From Lineus longissimus (Eukaryota; Nemertea; Pilidiophora; Heteronemertea; Lineidae): a stretch of 60,000 nucleotides of DNA. The translations under genes and the position numbers were made by a program. Location: NCBI RefSeq assembly GCF_910592395.1, contig NC_088308.1, positions 20,725,501 through 20,785,500 of the forward strand. The letters are read 5' to 3'. Positions 22,201-33,600 of the stretch are shown one piece after another. Within the stretch, counting starts at the first letter, position 1, and each line of letters opens with the position of its first letter. Under the pieces are notes generated by a model. The model made no database searches. It saw only the letters and a list, made by a program, of their open reading frames with translations, and was not told the origin of the DNA.

Positions 22201-24321
22201 TTGGTGACTGCGCCTTGCATTCATGTGCACACGTGTGAGTGGATTCTGGTACATTCGCTGGGCGTGATTCAATGAATGAACAGGTAAAATCATTACTGTT
22301 TTGAGGGTGAATATGTAAAGGCTGCATTCCTCAAAGAGCCAATGAATCAAATGATTGCACAAAATCAGCAAAAGCGACAACGAATGTTGAGGAAAAGCGA
22401 CAGTAATTTCTCATCTGAATTCAACTTCTGATTTAGGGAACGTCTCTTATGAGATATGTAGAAATATGAGAAAACTACTGGCAATGATTCACTGATCACA
22501 AAACCGAATGAGGATAAGGTGGCTTGCCATCGCATGTTACCATCTCCAGCTCGGGTGGTCATTTCATTTGCATTTTCACTTCAGTATAAAACAATGTCCT
22601 TGAAGTTCTGGAGAAGGTAGAAAATTGTTTCTGAATTGTCCATGAAGCCAGCAACGTGCATTCGCGGGGGCGAACCACCACAACAGCTCCGTCATCTTGC
22701 CCGTGTACATTGTATGACGCCAGGCGTAGATATCTAGAAATTGCATTTGCAATCACCAGTATTGAATATCGACTGATCAATCCTTTCCCGCAAATTGTGT
22801 TAGTGGACCTGGGGTGATAGGAGAACATATGCTCTTGCGGAACTAATTATGAAGATTTCTCTTCTGCCATGTATGCTGTCAAAGCACTAACGACAAGTAT
22901 TCTGAAATAGAGAGAAAATTGAACACATAGGTGAAATATACATTTATGTGAAGCTGGATATATTAAAAAATGTATGAATAGAGACGAATTTTTGATATGA
23001 CCGCACCGAGAAACTTGTTCAAAGCGGACATATCCAGAAGTGGGCCGATACCTCAAGGACATGGCTTGAAAAGAATGTATAGGGAAGAAATTAATAACCT
23101 GATGGTCCACAAATCAGAGCATCAACGGATCATATGTTGCCGTATAAATAATGCTTCTTCCATCAAATAGCAATGACTATAGTTCCTGCACATCACTCCT
23201 GTACAACTAGCTCCTTTAAATTAAAAGTATACTTATCCCTTTGGCGTTGGGAAACTATCGCTTTTGCAATACATTCGGCGTACTCTTGTCAGGTTGATGG
23301 CTAACCCCGAAAGGCAGCTTCTTTCCAGTCAGTGGGCAGGCATAGGGAAAGAAAGTCCCACACTATAGCTAGAGCCTAAAGGCGAGCGCGCAGTTTTTGA
23401 CATCGGCAGTGGTCAGAGATCGCCCCGACATCGAGCAATGGAAATTGGTCCCATTCAGTTCCCCGATGGCCTCACGAGATATCCAATCGGATAGTCAGAC
23501 AAGTGTCATGGCGGTCGATTTGATGTCAACCCGCTTTATCGGCAACCAATTTATCAAAATCATGTTTGAAATGAATATAGCGGAATAGTAGTGACTGGGT
23601 GTGTTTAAATGATTTGGTATTCTCAATTGCTGTACATTATATACAGTATCTTTCCATGAAAGCTATGCCTCTCACAAGGAATATGATTCTGAAGTTCTAT
23701 GTATGATACTATGGTCATCGAATGAATTATTTTTGAGTGGCATGTATATTGGATAGATTTTTAGAAATTCGATGTTCTTGAAGTGAACCTCATCCTTTAT
23801 CCACGGACTACCGCAACCGAGGTCATGGCCTTTGTATTGATTCGTTCTGCTCCGGCTTCACTGTCGTAAGACTTCCCCATTACCGAAAGTTAATTCGACA
23901 AGGAACAACCCTGGGGTGATGTCGTAGGTTGGTGTGTGAAGACACTGTTTCTCATCCTTTCCATCTTCCGTTCACATTCACTGCTAATAGATATTTATTA
24001 GCCCTGGCAGCCTTGGGCCATATTCTTTAGAAGGTTTTTTCCCAATCTCATAATGCACTAGTAGTCAATCATTTAAGTATAAGAATCTGCCATTAGCCTT
24101 TGGCATGGGCAAAAGGGATTATTTCATCTTATAGCTGCACTTCAGGATTTGGGGATCTTTTTGGAGACGCATGTGTCAGTGTTCCATGCAATAGACAGCT
24201 AGAGAGACCTTGGCTTTTCAGAAGGGGGGACAAGGAAAAATGTGTCAATCTGTCTTTCAGCGTTTCCATCCATCGATCGACTAATATTCTACGCCCTCCG
24301 TGCTATCTTTTTTGTGCAAAA

Positions 24322-24435
24322 AGATTAATTACAATCATATTCTGTACTTTTTTCTCCAGCTTCAATCGCGCTTCCAATAGATTAATTACCGCGACGTTCT
24401 GTACCCCAGTCCCCCCCCCTTGCTTCCAATCGCCA
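24322..24435. repeat. 57-bp tandem duplication
   Basis: AGATTAATTAC...TTCTGTAC...CTTCCAAT appears at 24322 and again at 24379, with diverged middle sequence including a C-rich run in the second copy. It produces an internal peptide repeat in a chance open frame. Confidence 0.5.
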
Positions 24436-24672
24436 GCCTGGTTGGGAACTATTGAATAAGCCGTCATCCCGCAGACAAGGAAATAAGCAAACCTCGAACG
24501 CTCACTCAGAACGCCGACGACGTTGACATGTCGGCATTCAGGCATGTGAGGACCAATTATAAACGGGGTATTTCTTGGGGAAATAATGTGGCGCTGAGGA
24601 TCCATTCTGGCTCGCTATTGATCTGGTGATGCGTGCGCTCACCATGGCAGCCCGTGGATGTTAGGCTTACCA

Positions 24673-24686
24673 GTAGCCATGGCAAC
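24673..24686. promoter_or_regulatory. RFX X-box match
   Basis: GTAGCCATGGCAAC satisfies GTNRCC-NN-RGYAAC exactly. Second perfect X-box of the window. No gene start recognised nearby. Confidence 0.35.
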
Positions 24687-25280
24687 ATTGACCCAATTTC
24701 CACAACTGTGACATTTGATTCAAATTCCCCGTCACTGACAGAGATTTATCATACATTTTTTATAGCTTCGAATCCGGCTTGGCTAAAGCCACGACGTCCA
24801 ATTACCCATTGCCATGTAGACTGGAAATTGGTGATTATAAAGCTCAGTTCCTCTCAAATGTAGCTTCACTGTTATGACTCTTCTTTGTAGGAATTGTAGT
24901 GATCTGATGATCAAAATACTTAATTATTCTGATCCGGTCAGTTATTACATTAGTTTAGACTGGATTTGCCATGACCTCTCATTCAGGATTTGCAATTGAC
25001 GATTGGTATATCTTATGATAAAAAAATAAACTGACGATCGACAGAGTTTTATACTTTTTCTATCGAATTAGTATCGTTCTAGTAGAGTTTATCTCCAGAA
25101 GAAGTTCTTTCTCTAGATATCAACAGCAACTGCATTCCAAGATACCTTATAGTTTAACGCTAGCTATTCGTATCAGAAGACAACTAATCCCCTGCATAGT
25201 TTGGAAGAAAAGTAATATCTTTGCGGTTTCCTAAGCTGTAATAATCAAGCTGATAAGTTTCATTTAGCAAATCGGCTACC

Positions 25281-25328
25281 AAACCAATAAAGTGAACCTG
25301 CGGTTACTCAGCTTCACTTCATTGGTTT
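25281..25328. ncRNA. Candidate miRNA-size hairpin
   Basis: AAACCAATAAAGTGAA (25281-25296) pairs with TTCACTTCATTGGTTT (25313-25328), 15 of 16 positions, around a 16-nt loop, and weaker pairing may continue outward. The size fits a small pre-miRNA, but such hairpins also arise from degenerate MITEs. No expression evidence. Confidence 0.25.
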
Positions 25329-26059
25329 TACTTATAAACAGTTCTGACATTTTAAGTGTCGTCTTCACAAATTCATCAAACGCAGTTGGTATCACAATAA
25401 CGCCTGTCCTATGAATGATTGATGATGTTTGAACAATACTAAATAGCTAGATAATAGGAAATAGTTCATCTACAATTTGCTGGCTGCACTATCTAATTCA
25501 AGGTTGAAATGGGTACAATTTGAGGTACAAAGTTCTAGGCAACTGTAACAAACTGGGAAGGGGGCTGCAAGTCAGGGAAGGTTAATATGTATACAGTGAG
25601 CAATTATTAGAATTATGTCGTGCATACCGGGATGTACACAATGCATTGTCATCATGCTAAACCTTCAAACATACCAGAGTCGAGTACATCGCTGTAATAT
25701 ATTTGACAATTTCTATACCAATACCATCACCAGAGGTAAATATCACTCCCATTAACTGTTTCATCATCGGCGCAATTAAATAGAAATTGTAAAATTGATG
25801 AATATTTGAACAGTCCTGTGGTGAACAGAGGGAAACATATTTGAAAACCGATGCACTGAAGTATTATATAGATTGGGTTATGCCAGTATACTAGATGTTG
25901 TCATTGGCAATCTGTATTCATTTCTTTTATCAATCAACTGATATATTAACCCTTAGCTTGCTGACTCCTTGGTTAAAGGTACTGAATACAAAACTGGCAG
26001 CGTCTATCCTGTATGAGATCAGCTGAGTGGGATTTATTCATAGTAGGCCTATGTCTGAT

Positions 26060-26218
26060 CAGGGCCCGGTTGTTCAAAAGCACAAAAGTCACGTTACCCT
26101 TAACTGTTACGTTAAGTATCCTTATTGCCGTCATCTCTTTCAGTTAATCCTTTGAATTTTCATGTTAAGACTTAACGGCACCGTTAAAGCTAGTGTGATT
26201 TTGAACAACCCAGCCCTG
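26060..26218. mobile_element. Short MITE with GGTTGTTCAAAA-type ends
   Basis: The ends read CAGGGCCCGGTTGTTCAAAA and, inverted, CAGGGCTGGGTTGTTCAAAA. Inside them an imperfect inverted pairing continues (TTAACTGTTACGTTAAG against CTTAACGGCACCGTTAA). Total about 159 bp with no open frame. The target duplication is not clear; AT flanks both ends if the element begins at CAGGG. End sequences of this type are common in MITEs of marine invertebrates as far as I recall. Confidence 0.7.
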
Positions 26219-26878
26219 ATAAACAGTGCTGTTCGAATTAGATCTGCAGGAATAGATAGATGAATGCTTTGTGCTTTCCCTAATAATCTGCTGGTCTTAT
26301 GGCTCTTCATTTTCCCGTCACTCTGTTCGACGCATCAGCAGTGATAACATGACATGGCCATGCAGACATGTGGGAGTGATAAGATTAATAATTCACAGAA
26401 TAGGTCGGTGCCATGGCAGCATATCCCTGAAGGAGTTCCGGCACCTTCTGTTGAGCAACAAGACGAATAACTGTCGTGGTGGCTGCGGTAGCGCTGACGG
26501 TAAAAAAAATGTATAGGTCTGATTCCACTGCAGCGGTTTACCGCGGCGGTTTTGCTGCTTTTGCTGGCTTGCTGCCAACTACGACTGCCGATTTAATGAG
26601 AGTATACCCGGAAGTTAATCCAACACCTGTCTCCAACTTTCACCGCTGGTGGAAACTAACCTCTACACCGAAATTTCTTCAACACTTATTTCAGTTTGGT
26701 TATGCACTACTAAAAATGATAAAAGACCTGTTGAAACCACATATAACCGAAATAACAGATCATCGGCATTTTATGACTGGTGAAAGGGCGGATGTCTACA
26801 TGATCATTGCGATAGAGCAGTTCCATCAACAGTGAAGGCTCAATCAAGAAATGCTCCAAGGGGGGCGCCCCTTGCATC

Positions 26879-27270
26879 AACTGAAATTGATTACGTAGGC
26901 CACAATCAAACTGAAATCGATTACAAAGGCCAAAATCAAACTAAGTTATGTCCACAATAAAACTAAAATTGATCACATAGTCCATACAGAACATGAATTG
27001 CATTACTAACTTCAAGATAAAACTGAAATTGAGGGTGCTGTATGTGTCGTCCACAATTGCAATTGAGCATAGTCTACAAAAAAAAAATTCACCACGTAGT
27101 TACAATAAAACTGAATTTCATTACTCAGTCCACAATAAAATTTAAATCGATTACGTAGTCAACAATAAAACTTAAATTGTTTACGTTGTCCGCAGTAAAA
27201 CTAAACTTGATTACGTAGTCAACAATAAAACTAAACTTTATTACGTAGTCCACAATTAAACTCACGTTGA
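26879..27270. repeat. Degenerate 30-bp minisatellite
   Basis: About 13 units of the form TTACGTAGTCCACAATAAAACT plus about 8 bp (AAATTGA-like). Copies at both ends are well preserved, while 27001-27110 is diverged with a run of A. Because 30 is divisible by three, the minus strand reads as a ten-residue peptide repeat (YVIKFSFIVD-like) in a chance frame; this is not evidence of a gene. Confidence 0.85.
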
Positions 27271-28251
27271 CACATGTAAATGTAATGAATATAAAAAACC
27301 ATTGCTTCAACTTGTACACAAGCGTTGTGGCAGTAGAACAATGAATATACATTGGTTGGTTTTGTAATTTTGTGAGTATCAAGCGGGTGATTAAATGGAA
27401 AAGGAGGGCTCTAAAGCTCGTGGTGTTAATTTAGAACAGTTAAAGTGAAATTGCCCAGAGTCTCGGAGCTCATCTGCCACTTCGCCTCTTTTATTTAACG
27501 ACGCGAGGGAAAACTATAATCAACAACTACAATACGTGATTTGAATTTGAATATGTTGGTTCCCATATATACTTATTAGATACACAACACTTATTTCCCT
27601 AGATCCACCGACTTTACGCACAATCTCCATTGCATGATGGCAGTAAAATGCCATCAAACTGGAAGCCACAATGTGCAGAGAACAGGAAATGGAAACAGCT
27701 TTAGTTTCGCACGATTCACGATCAGGCAAACATTTCTTGGAACGACGTGATGTTCTGTAAAAAAAGCGGCAGTGAGTTGGTAAAAAGGAGGTGTGGCGCC
27801 ACATTGGCGTTGGCACTTTTTTGTGGTCTGATGTGTGTCGACCATCCCAATCTCCAACAACAGCGAGCATCGTTAGACCTCTGTAAGGGAGATTGGAAGA
27901 GGATATGAAAGATCGATGAGATTGATGGACGAAAATGATTGTGAGGTCCTGGTTGCTTCTGTAGTTCAATGGATGATTGGCTTTGCCCAATCCGTTAGCC
28001 AGTTTCCGACTTGCTCACGATCTACGCTTATGAATTCCTTCTGATTAGTTATTTTCTTAGCTTAAACTGCAAATTACTGAGTGGTTATAACACCATTAAT
28101 ACTAATCGATATTTTCACGATATCTTCATGTGGTCCTTTCATATCATCAATTACTCCTACTATCCAAGTTATCTGTCAAAGGCTGGTAACTAAGCGTCGA
28201 CCAATAGTTGTTCACTGCTCAACGCGGCCACTCCCAGCCTTTCCAACCTCC

Positions 28252-28290
28252 CGCTGACTCCAATAATGTTGTGTAACTCACCTCGTTACA
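28252..28290 (-). mobile_element. LTR end and primer-site-like remnant
   Basis: On the minus strand the sequence reads TGTTGTAACGAGGTGAG then TTACACAACA, followed two bases later by TTGGAGTCAGC. Ty3/gypsy LTRs commonly end in ACA/CA, and the following primer-binding site usually begins TGG and is complementary to a tRNA 3' end. No second LTR and no gag or pol frame are seen next to it, so the call is weak. Confidence 0.2.
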
Positions 28291-28703
28291 ACACCACTCC
28301 AAAGGAAAACACGCCAGCCTGTATTGTTCTTCGATTACCAATACGGACAATAGTCCACTTATTGAATACTGGATTCCATTGTCATATATCAACTATTACA
28401 ACATTTAATGACTAACACTATTTATCGGTAATAAATTTTTAATTCGTCGATCAGTCGAGTGGAAAACTTATATCATTGAGATGCCTACTGTTGTTATTGA
28501 GGAACTGGGTGCAGGAAAAATATTACCATTCTCATTGATTTCATATGCAATGGTCTCTAGACTAATCAGTAGATGATGAACCAACAAGTTGACGTCAGTA
28601 CGAGTTTCTAGGGACACATATTTGTGGCTTATAACAATCTATGAGCAAATATAGCAGTGGAATTAAAACCCACACTCAGCCATTTTTTTAAAGGAAAGTG
28701 GGT

Positions 28704-28794
28704 CTGGCCAATCAGATTATGGTTACCACGGCAGCGGTTAGAGATTGAACTAGAGGAAACAACATTGCTAACATCTGATTGGCCAGTATAAAAT
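28704..28794 (+). promoter_or_regulatory. Promoter-like cluster: two inverted CCAAT boxes and a TATA box
   Basis: GGCCAATCAG (28706-28715) and its exact inverse CTGATTGGCC (28775-28784) both match the NF-Y consensus within a perfect 14-bp inverted repeat. TATAAAAT (28787-28794) follows, and TTCACTG (28821-28827) lies about 30 bases further, like an initiator. Between the CCAAT boxes, GTTACCACGGCAGC resembles an RFX X-box with one mismatch. Downstream, a frame stays open from 28829 to a stop at 29024-29026 (in-frame ATG at 28910, 38 codons), and the first ATG (28851) gives only 19 codons. No product is recognised. Confidence 0.35.
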
Positions 28795-29105
28795 ATCAAT
28801 GAGTAAGTAAGTCGGTTTATTTCACTGATTCTTTCTGTTCAAAAGAAGTGATGTGCACTATTGTTACCAAAAGAATACAGAAATCGATGAAGCTGATGTG
28901 CTTTATGTAATGGAGTTGACCAAGAAAATCAAACTGAAAGTTGTCCTTAACAAAAATGGCAATACCAGCACCAGCAGAATTTCGGTCCCATGGCCGAGAG
29001 AAGTACCCACTTTCTTTTCCAACTGATGTATCTTAGTTGAATTGCTTGATCGCATCTAGCCTCATTTAGTGAGTTTAGCTTGATGCTAATCAGCCGAGTT
29101 CATTT

Positions 29106-29215
29106 GCTGATTCCTCCACTTAACGTCTTGAGAGATCACTTAAGAAGGATGTTTATGGATGCCGATTCTACCACTTAACGTGTTGAATGATCACTTGAGA
29201 AAGATGCGTGTGCGT
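29106..29215. repeat. 55-bp tandem duplication
   Basis: GCTGATTC...CCACTTAACG...GATCACTT at 29106 repeats at 29161 with scattered differences. Confidence 0.7.
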
Positions 29216-29400
29216 GTCTCTTGCTGTAGTTTATTGCTCCCAGGATCCAGTAAAGTTTATAAGGCCATGCAAAAGTATTTCTTTTCAAGTTTCAATCCTT
29301 GTGATCTGGTGACAACTGGTAGCATGAACGATGCTTTTCAGGCCTTTTTGTCTGGTAACTTTTTGTTGTGATATCAGCTTTCAATGAAATTACAGTACCT

Positions 29401-29590
29401 GTGGACAGCAACAGCGATTATGAATAGACAGCAACGACAGTTTTAACGACAACAGCAACAACAACAACAAGACAGTATAGACAGCAACAGTAGTTATAAA
29501 TAGACGACAACAACAACAGCATTTAGTAGTTTGCAACAACAGTTATGGATAGACAATGGCAACAAAAGTATGAAATTGGCAACGACAGCT
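29401..29590 (+). repeat. CAA/CAG-rich low-complexity stretch
   Basis: Blocks of GACAGCAACAG and CAACAACAACAA alternate with TTATGAATAGAC-like spacers (four to five copies). Looks like a decayed minisatellite seeded by a CAA microsatellite. Confidence 0.65.
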
Positions 29591-30080
29591 ATGATACGAA
29601 TGTAATTCCGAAAGAAAAATATATCTGAAACAGCCCAATATTCTTGCATGGCCAGATTTAGATAATTTCAGGGCTCAACTAAGAGTGGTTGTCAGTCTAC
29701 CGCCTGGTGTCTTTAGCAGTCAGCAGTGAATGACATTTCAAATACTTGAATGGTTGGCAGATAATGCAGTTTGGTATGTTTTAGCGAGATGTTCTGGGTG
29801 TCTGAGCCATAATCATCTTGGCTAACCACACCTTGAATAGGATCAATAGTCAAATTCGCCCAACATCATTCTCAGCCTTGCATCCAATCTAGCTGCAATG
29901 TAATGAATCTATCGATGTTATCTCCATTCAAATTGCTATAATAGTTGCGCAGAGAGCAATCAGCCCAATATTTTCTTTAGATAATTACATTTCCCGGTGG
30001 CAGTCTGCGTGTAAACACACTACTAACAACCTATGGCTGGCAGAAGGAAAGCAATTTAAGCATTGAGCAAAACAAAAAGT

Positions 30081-30450
30081 GCTTTGCAGAATGAATTCAG
30101 TTTCTGTACGGAGTGATATGCATTAAAATTGCTTTGCAGAATGAATTCAGTTTCTACACTGAGCGATATGTATTAAAAATGCTTTACAGTATGAATGCAA
30201 TTTCTATACGGAGTGATATGCATTAGCAAGTGCTTTGCAGAATGAATGCAGTTTCTATACGGAGTTGATATGCATTAGGAAATGCTTTGCAAAATGAATG
30301 AAGTTTCTATACGAACTTGATATGCATTAGGAAATGCTTTGCAGAATGAATGCAGTTTCTATACTATAGTATACGGAGTGATATGTATTAGAAAATGTTT
30401 TGCAGAAGGAATGCAAATGCAAATGTATAATACATTTATTTAAGACTATG
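30081..30450. repeat. Minisatellite of about 50-bp units with drifting length
   Basis: Units start GCTTTGCAGAATGAATGCAGTTTCTATACGGAGTGATATG (written here in parts: GCTTTGCAGAATGAAT, then CAGTTTCTATACGGAG). Starts are at 30081, 30131, 30181, 30232, 30284, 30336 and 30397, so spacing goes 50, 50, 51, 52, 52, 61. Diverged units (TGCAGAATGAATG, ACTGAGCGATG) continue to about 30615. No coding meaning. Confidence 0.85.
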
Positions 30451-30619
30451 CTGCAGAAGGAATGGATTTGCTACACTGAGCGATGCACTGTACGATTAAA
30501 TCACAGTGTAGAACTGTGTTTTTGCAGAATGAATGATATTTCAACTCTAAGTGATGCGCCGAGACTGCTCTTTGCAAAGTAATACAATTTAACACTGAGA
30601 GATGCCCTACAATTGCTAC

Positions 30620-33600
30620 CTGTCGCTGCAATTAACAGCATGGTGCACCACTGAGATTTTAAGGGCAACCTTTAGTGCCAATGTCACAATGTCATTACTA
30701 CATGCATCCTCAAAGCTTTGAACTTTTTCCGATGATAGCTTATTTAAATTACAAAGCTTTTAACAGTTCTCAATGATTTTTCAACTATCTTTGGTATTGC
30801 GACTTGATTCACTACGTTATTTTGTCCCTCACATCGCAGTTAAAAGAATTCAGGCCTCGCCCTGTATACACACAGTCTATTGTTTGTAAACAAAAGCCCG
30901 CTCGCACCTTGGCCTAAGTTCTCATTGTTCTACTGATAGCATCGATCCTTTGAAATAGTTTTCATGTAGGTCGATATGCCAAAACCGACAGGTTGTTGCG
31001 TCGAGGAGTCTGACATGTCTGAACTAAAGTTAGTTCTCGAGAATTAGCACAAAGCTTGCACTAAGTTTGAAGCGACTGTGTGATTACTACTGTAACTATC
31101 AATCATATTATTACAGGTTTCATGCAGCAGTTGTTGGCATATTTGTAATAGCCAGAATACTTTAAGAGGCTGATCCACACCTCTGCGGCCAAGATAGTGT
31201 GGGGTAGGGAACATTGTTAGCCTTATTATCGCTGTCGTGGTAAACTTGACTTGATTACCATTTTGGCTGCCAAGGACACTTTGCAAGAAAGTCGACCGTA
31301 TAGAGAAATCCCAAATCAGCTTTTCCATTCCTTTATGGTCGTCTCTCCTACAAATTGGTTGCCTTTTATTATCACACGAGCAGTTTACCAAATGTGATAG
31401 CCAATATGGATAGCAGGAACACTCTTGTTCGGGGAAAACAGCTCCTGAGGAACCATCAAACTTGACTCGACCGCTACTGCAGAATGACATGTGACCGGCC
31501 TCCTAACTCCACATTTTTTTCATGCATTTGCTACGGCAGTAAAGGACTCATCGAGGCATGTGTACGACAGTAATTTGTTGACCAGGGCCTCATGGGAAAC
31601 ATTGCGTATCTCTTGAATTGGTTCTCGTCATATTCCATCGAACATGAAGGCAGTTATGAGTAGAATGATTTACGCAAGTAAACTGCATTTTGTGTATTTT
31701 GTTAAGGATGTTTTACCGAGTGTCTGGTCCTGCAGTTGCAAATTTAAAGCCTTCCAAATTGGGTAGCTCAATTGCGTAGACGAAATTCTGTTGATCGTCT
31801 ACTTTGATTGCTGCTTCTTGCACACGCAATATCTTAACTTTTTGGAAGTCCAATCCACCCTAGCTAGACCACGTCACTTCTACCCATACAATGCGTTATT
31901 ACCATATTCTTACCATTTAAAACGCACGTTCAGTTTAGACTGACGTACCAAAAGACCAATTATTGCATGAATCGAGCCTCCCCGGAGTCTCACTTTGATA
32001 CCTGATTACGAGACGGCAGTTTTCACAACCGACTGTGATCTCGTATGATGTGCGCTTATTAACCGTCTTGTCTGATCTAAGGCAGTAATTCTCGTACTTT
32101 GACGCTGATATTGGAGTTCTTGCCATGTTTGTATTCAATCACTTTGACCCTGGTTCTTTGAGCATTCAAAAAGCTTTCGACTTTTCTTTTGAGACTATCC
32201 ATCTAAATCTTATTTTAGCTATCATGATATTTTTCAAATATGATTTTCACATTATCTAACTTGCCACGAAGATACAAGAATCGGTGGTCATGGTGACTAC
32301 ATTACAAATTTGGTTTGCGGGGTTGGCTTAGGCTCCAAGGGAACTTGTCTCCTCTTAACTAAAGCTCCTTTTGCCCTCATACAGACCAGACCGTCTATTG
32401 TCCAGAATTATCGGACGGAGATTCATGGGTTTATCTTTTAATGTAAACCGTCTACACTAAGTAATTTGTCGATAGAACTAAGACTTTATCTACGGGAGAA
32501 AAATCCATAGTTCCTTCTACTCACGTCTATAAGGGCAGTGTAGTTTTTGTATCAACAGTAACACTACTGTGCAAGGATCCATTGTTCTTTCATAGTGGAA
32601 TACAACACAGCGTAACACTGGCAGGTCTTGTAATAGTGGCGAAAACTGTTGTTTTATTCAATACATGTATCTAGTCTTATGATATCCGGGCTAAAAGTCA
32701 AGCTAGCTGTCGTAACGCTGCCGTCAAAAACAGTTTTATTATTATTCCCAACGCTCTAATACTTAATATTGTCAGGTAGTAACACTGTTGTTTGCCTAGG
32801 TTAACGAATGTTCGATTCCCAGAAGCCCGAACAAGGTATTTTTTAGCAAGATGCTTGACATAAACTGGTTTGACAAAAAGTAAAATAAATCTGACTCCAA
32901 ATTTTGCCAGCCAGTGTTCGCTTCGAGTTTGCAAAAGCACGCAGAACCAGTGCATCATTTTGTTTATTGCCGTCGCATTTGTGCCAACTCTGCAAGCACT
33001 TAAAGTTTTTTCATAAATTAATCTTTGTTATTTTGGCTTTCATTTTAATAATTCAGTATATGTTACAGACACCGTAAGGTCACATGTATCAAAATAGCAA
33101 CGGTTCCTATTCGAAACCTCAGAAATTCCGTATCAACAATTTTTTTAATTGCCATACCCTGCTCCAACAGACTTGTTCATCTGATTTCTGACAGGAATAC
33201 TGATAGCATGATCAGGCAGAATATAGTCATGATTACATGTCAGGAATTGTAGCTTGCTTGTATCATACTGGTAGCCAGGTTCCCTGAGGCAGATCAAATG
33301 ACGTCTGAGATCTCGGGGAGTATCAGGATAGAGCAGCCGCTTTACTAATCGTGTACTTGTATGTACATAGTATTGTTCTCCTACCATTACTATAAAGGCT
33401 GATGTGCTGGCAGTAAAAGTGTTTTTACCTCTGACTGTACTGTAGACACTGATGTGCTGGTTGTATTCTGGCAGGCCTTTGGTTGAATATTCTCTCAAGA
33501 CCACAACCACTATTATTTATTAGTATTCTTTATTCACTCAAAGAAAAAATTAAACATATATACAGAGAAAAATTGCCATATAGTAGCCCTGGTACGTATG

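Larger units (their letters stand above)
19241..26059. other. Non-coding stretch, no gene seen
   Basis: About 6.8 kb. It contains a 57-bp tandem duplication at 24322-24435, an RFX X-box match at 24673-24686, a compact hairpin at 25281-25328 and two TACATGTA sites. Open frames up to 119 codons occur (for example 20825-21181 and 24100-24459), but none shows conserved motifs, splice context or coding-like composition. Confidence 0.5.
27271..30080. other. Non-coding stretch with promoter-like and repeat sequences
   Basis: Contains an LTR-end/primer-site-like remnant on the minus strand (28252-28290), a CCAAT-TATA cluster (28704-28794), a 55-bp tandem duplication (29106-29215) and a CAA/CAG-rich stretch (29401-29590). 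A 156-codon minus-strand open frame at 27520-27990 has no recognisable domain. Confidence 0.5.

Noticed and set aside
22020-22220. 66-codon minus-strand ATG frame
   Set aside because: Balanced composition but no family match, no conserved context and no transcription signals.
27520-27990. 156-codon minus-strand open frame
   Set aside because: No recognisable domain, no splice context and no polyadenylation context; length is possible by chance in 60 kb.
28270-28360. Minus-strand string VFSFGVVL resembling protein kinase subdomain IX
   Set aside because: It is followed at once by an in-frame stop, lacks the preceding kinase Asp and all other subdomains, and overlaps a sequence better explained as a retroelement end.
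28829-29026. Frame after the TATA box thought to resemble the histone H4 C-terminus
   Set aside because: Only a few scattered identities (a DV.Y pattern); no histone-fold block, no 3' histone stem-loop.
31044-31490. 148-codon minus-strand open frame
   Set aside because: No motif or coding-like pattern; no supporting neighbouring exons.
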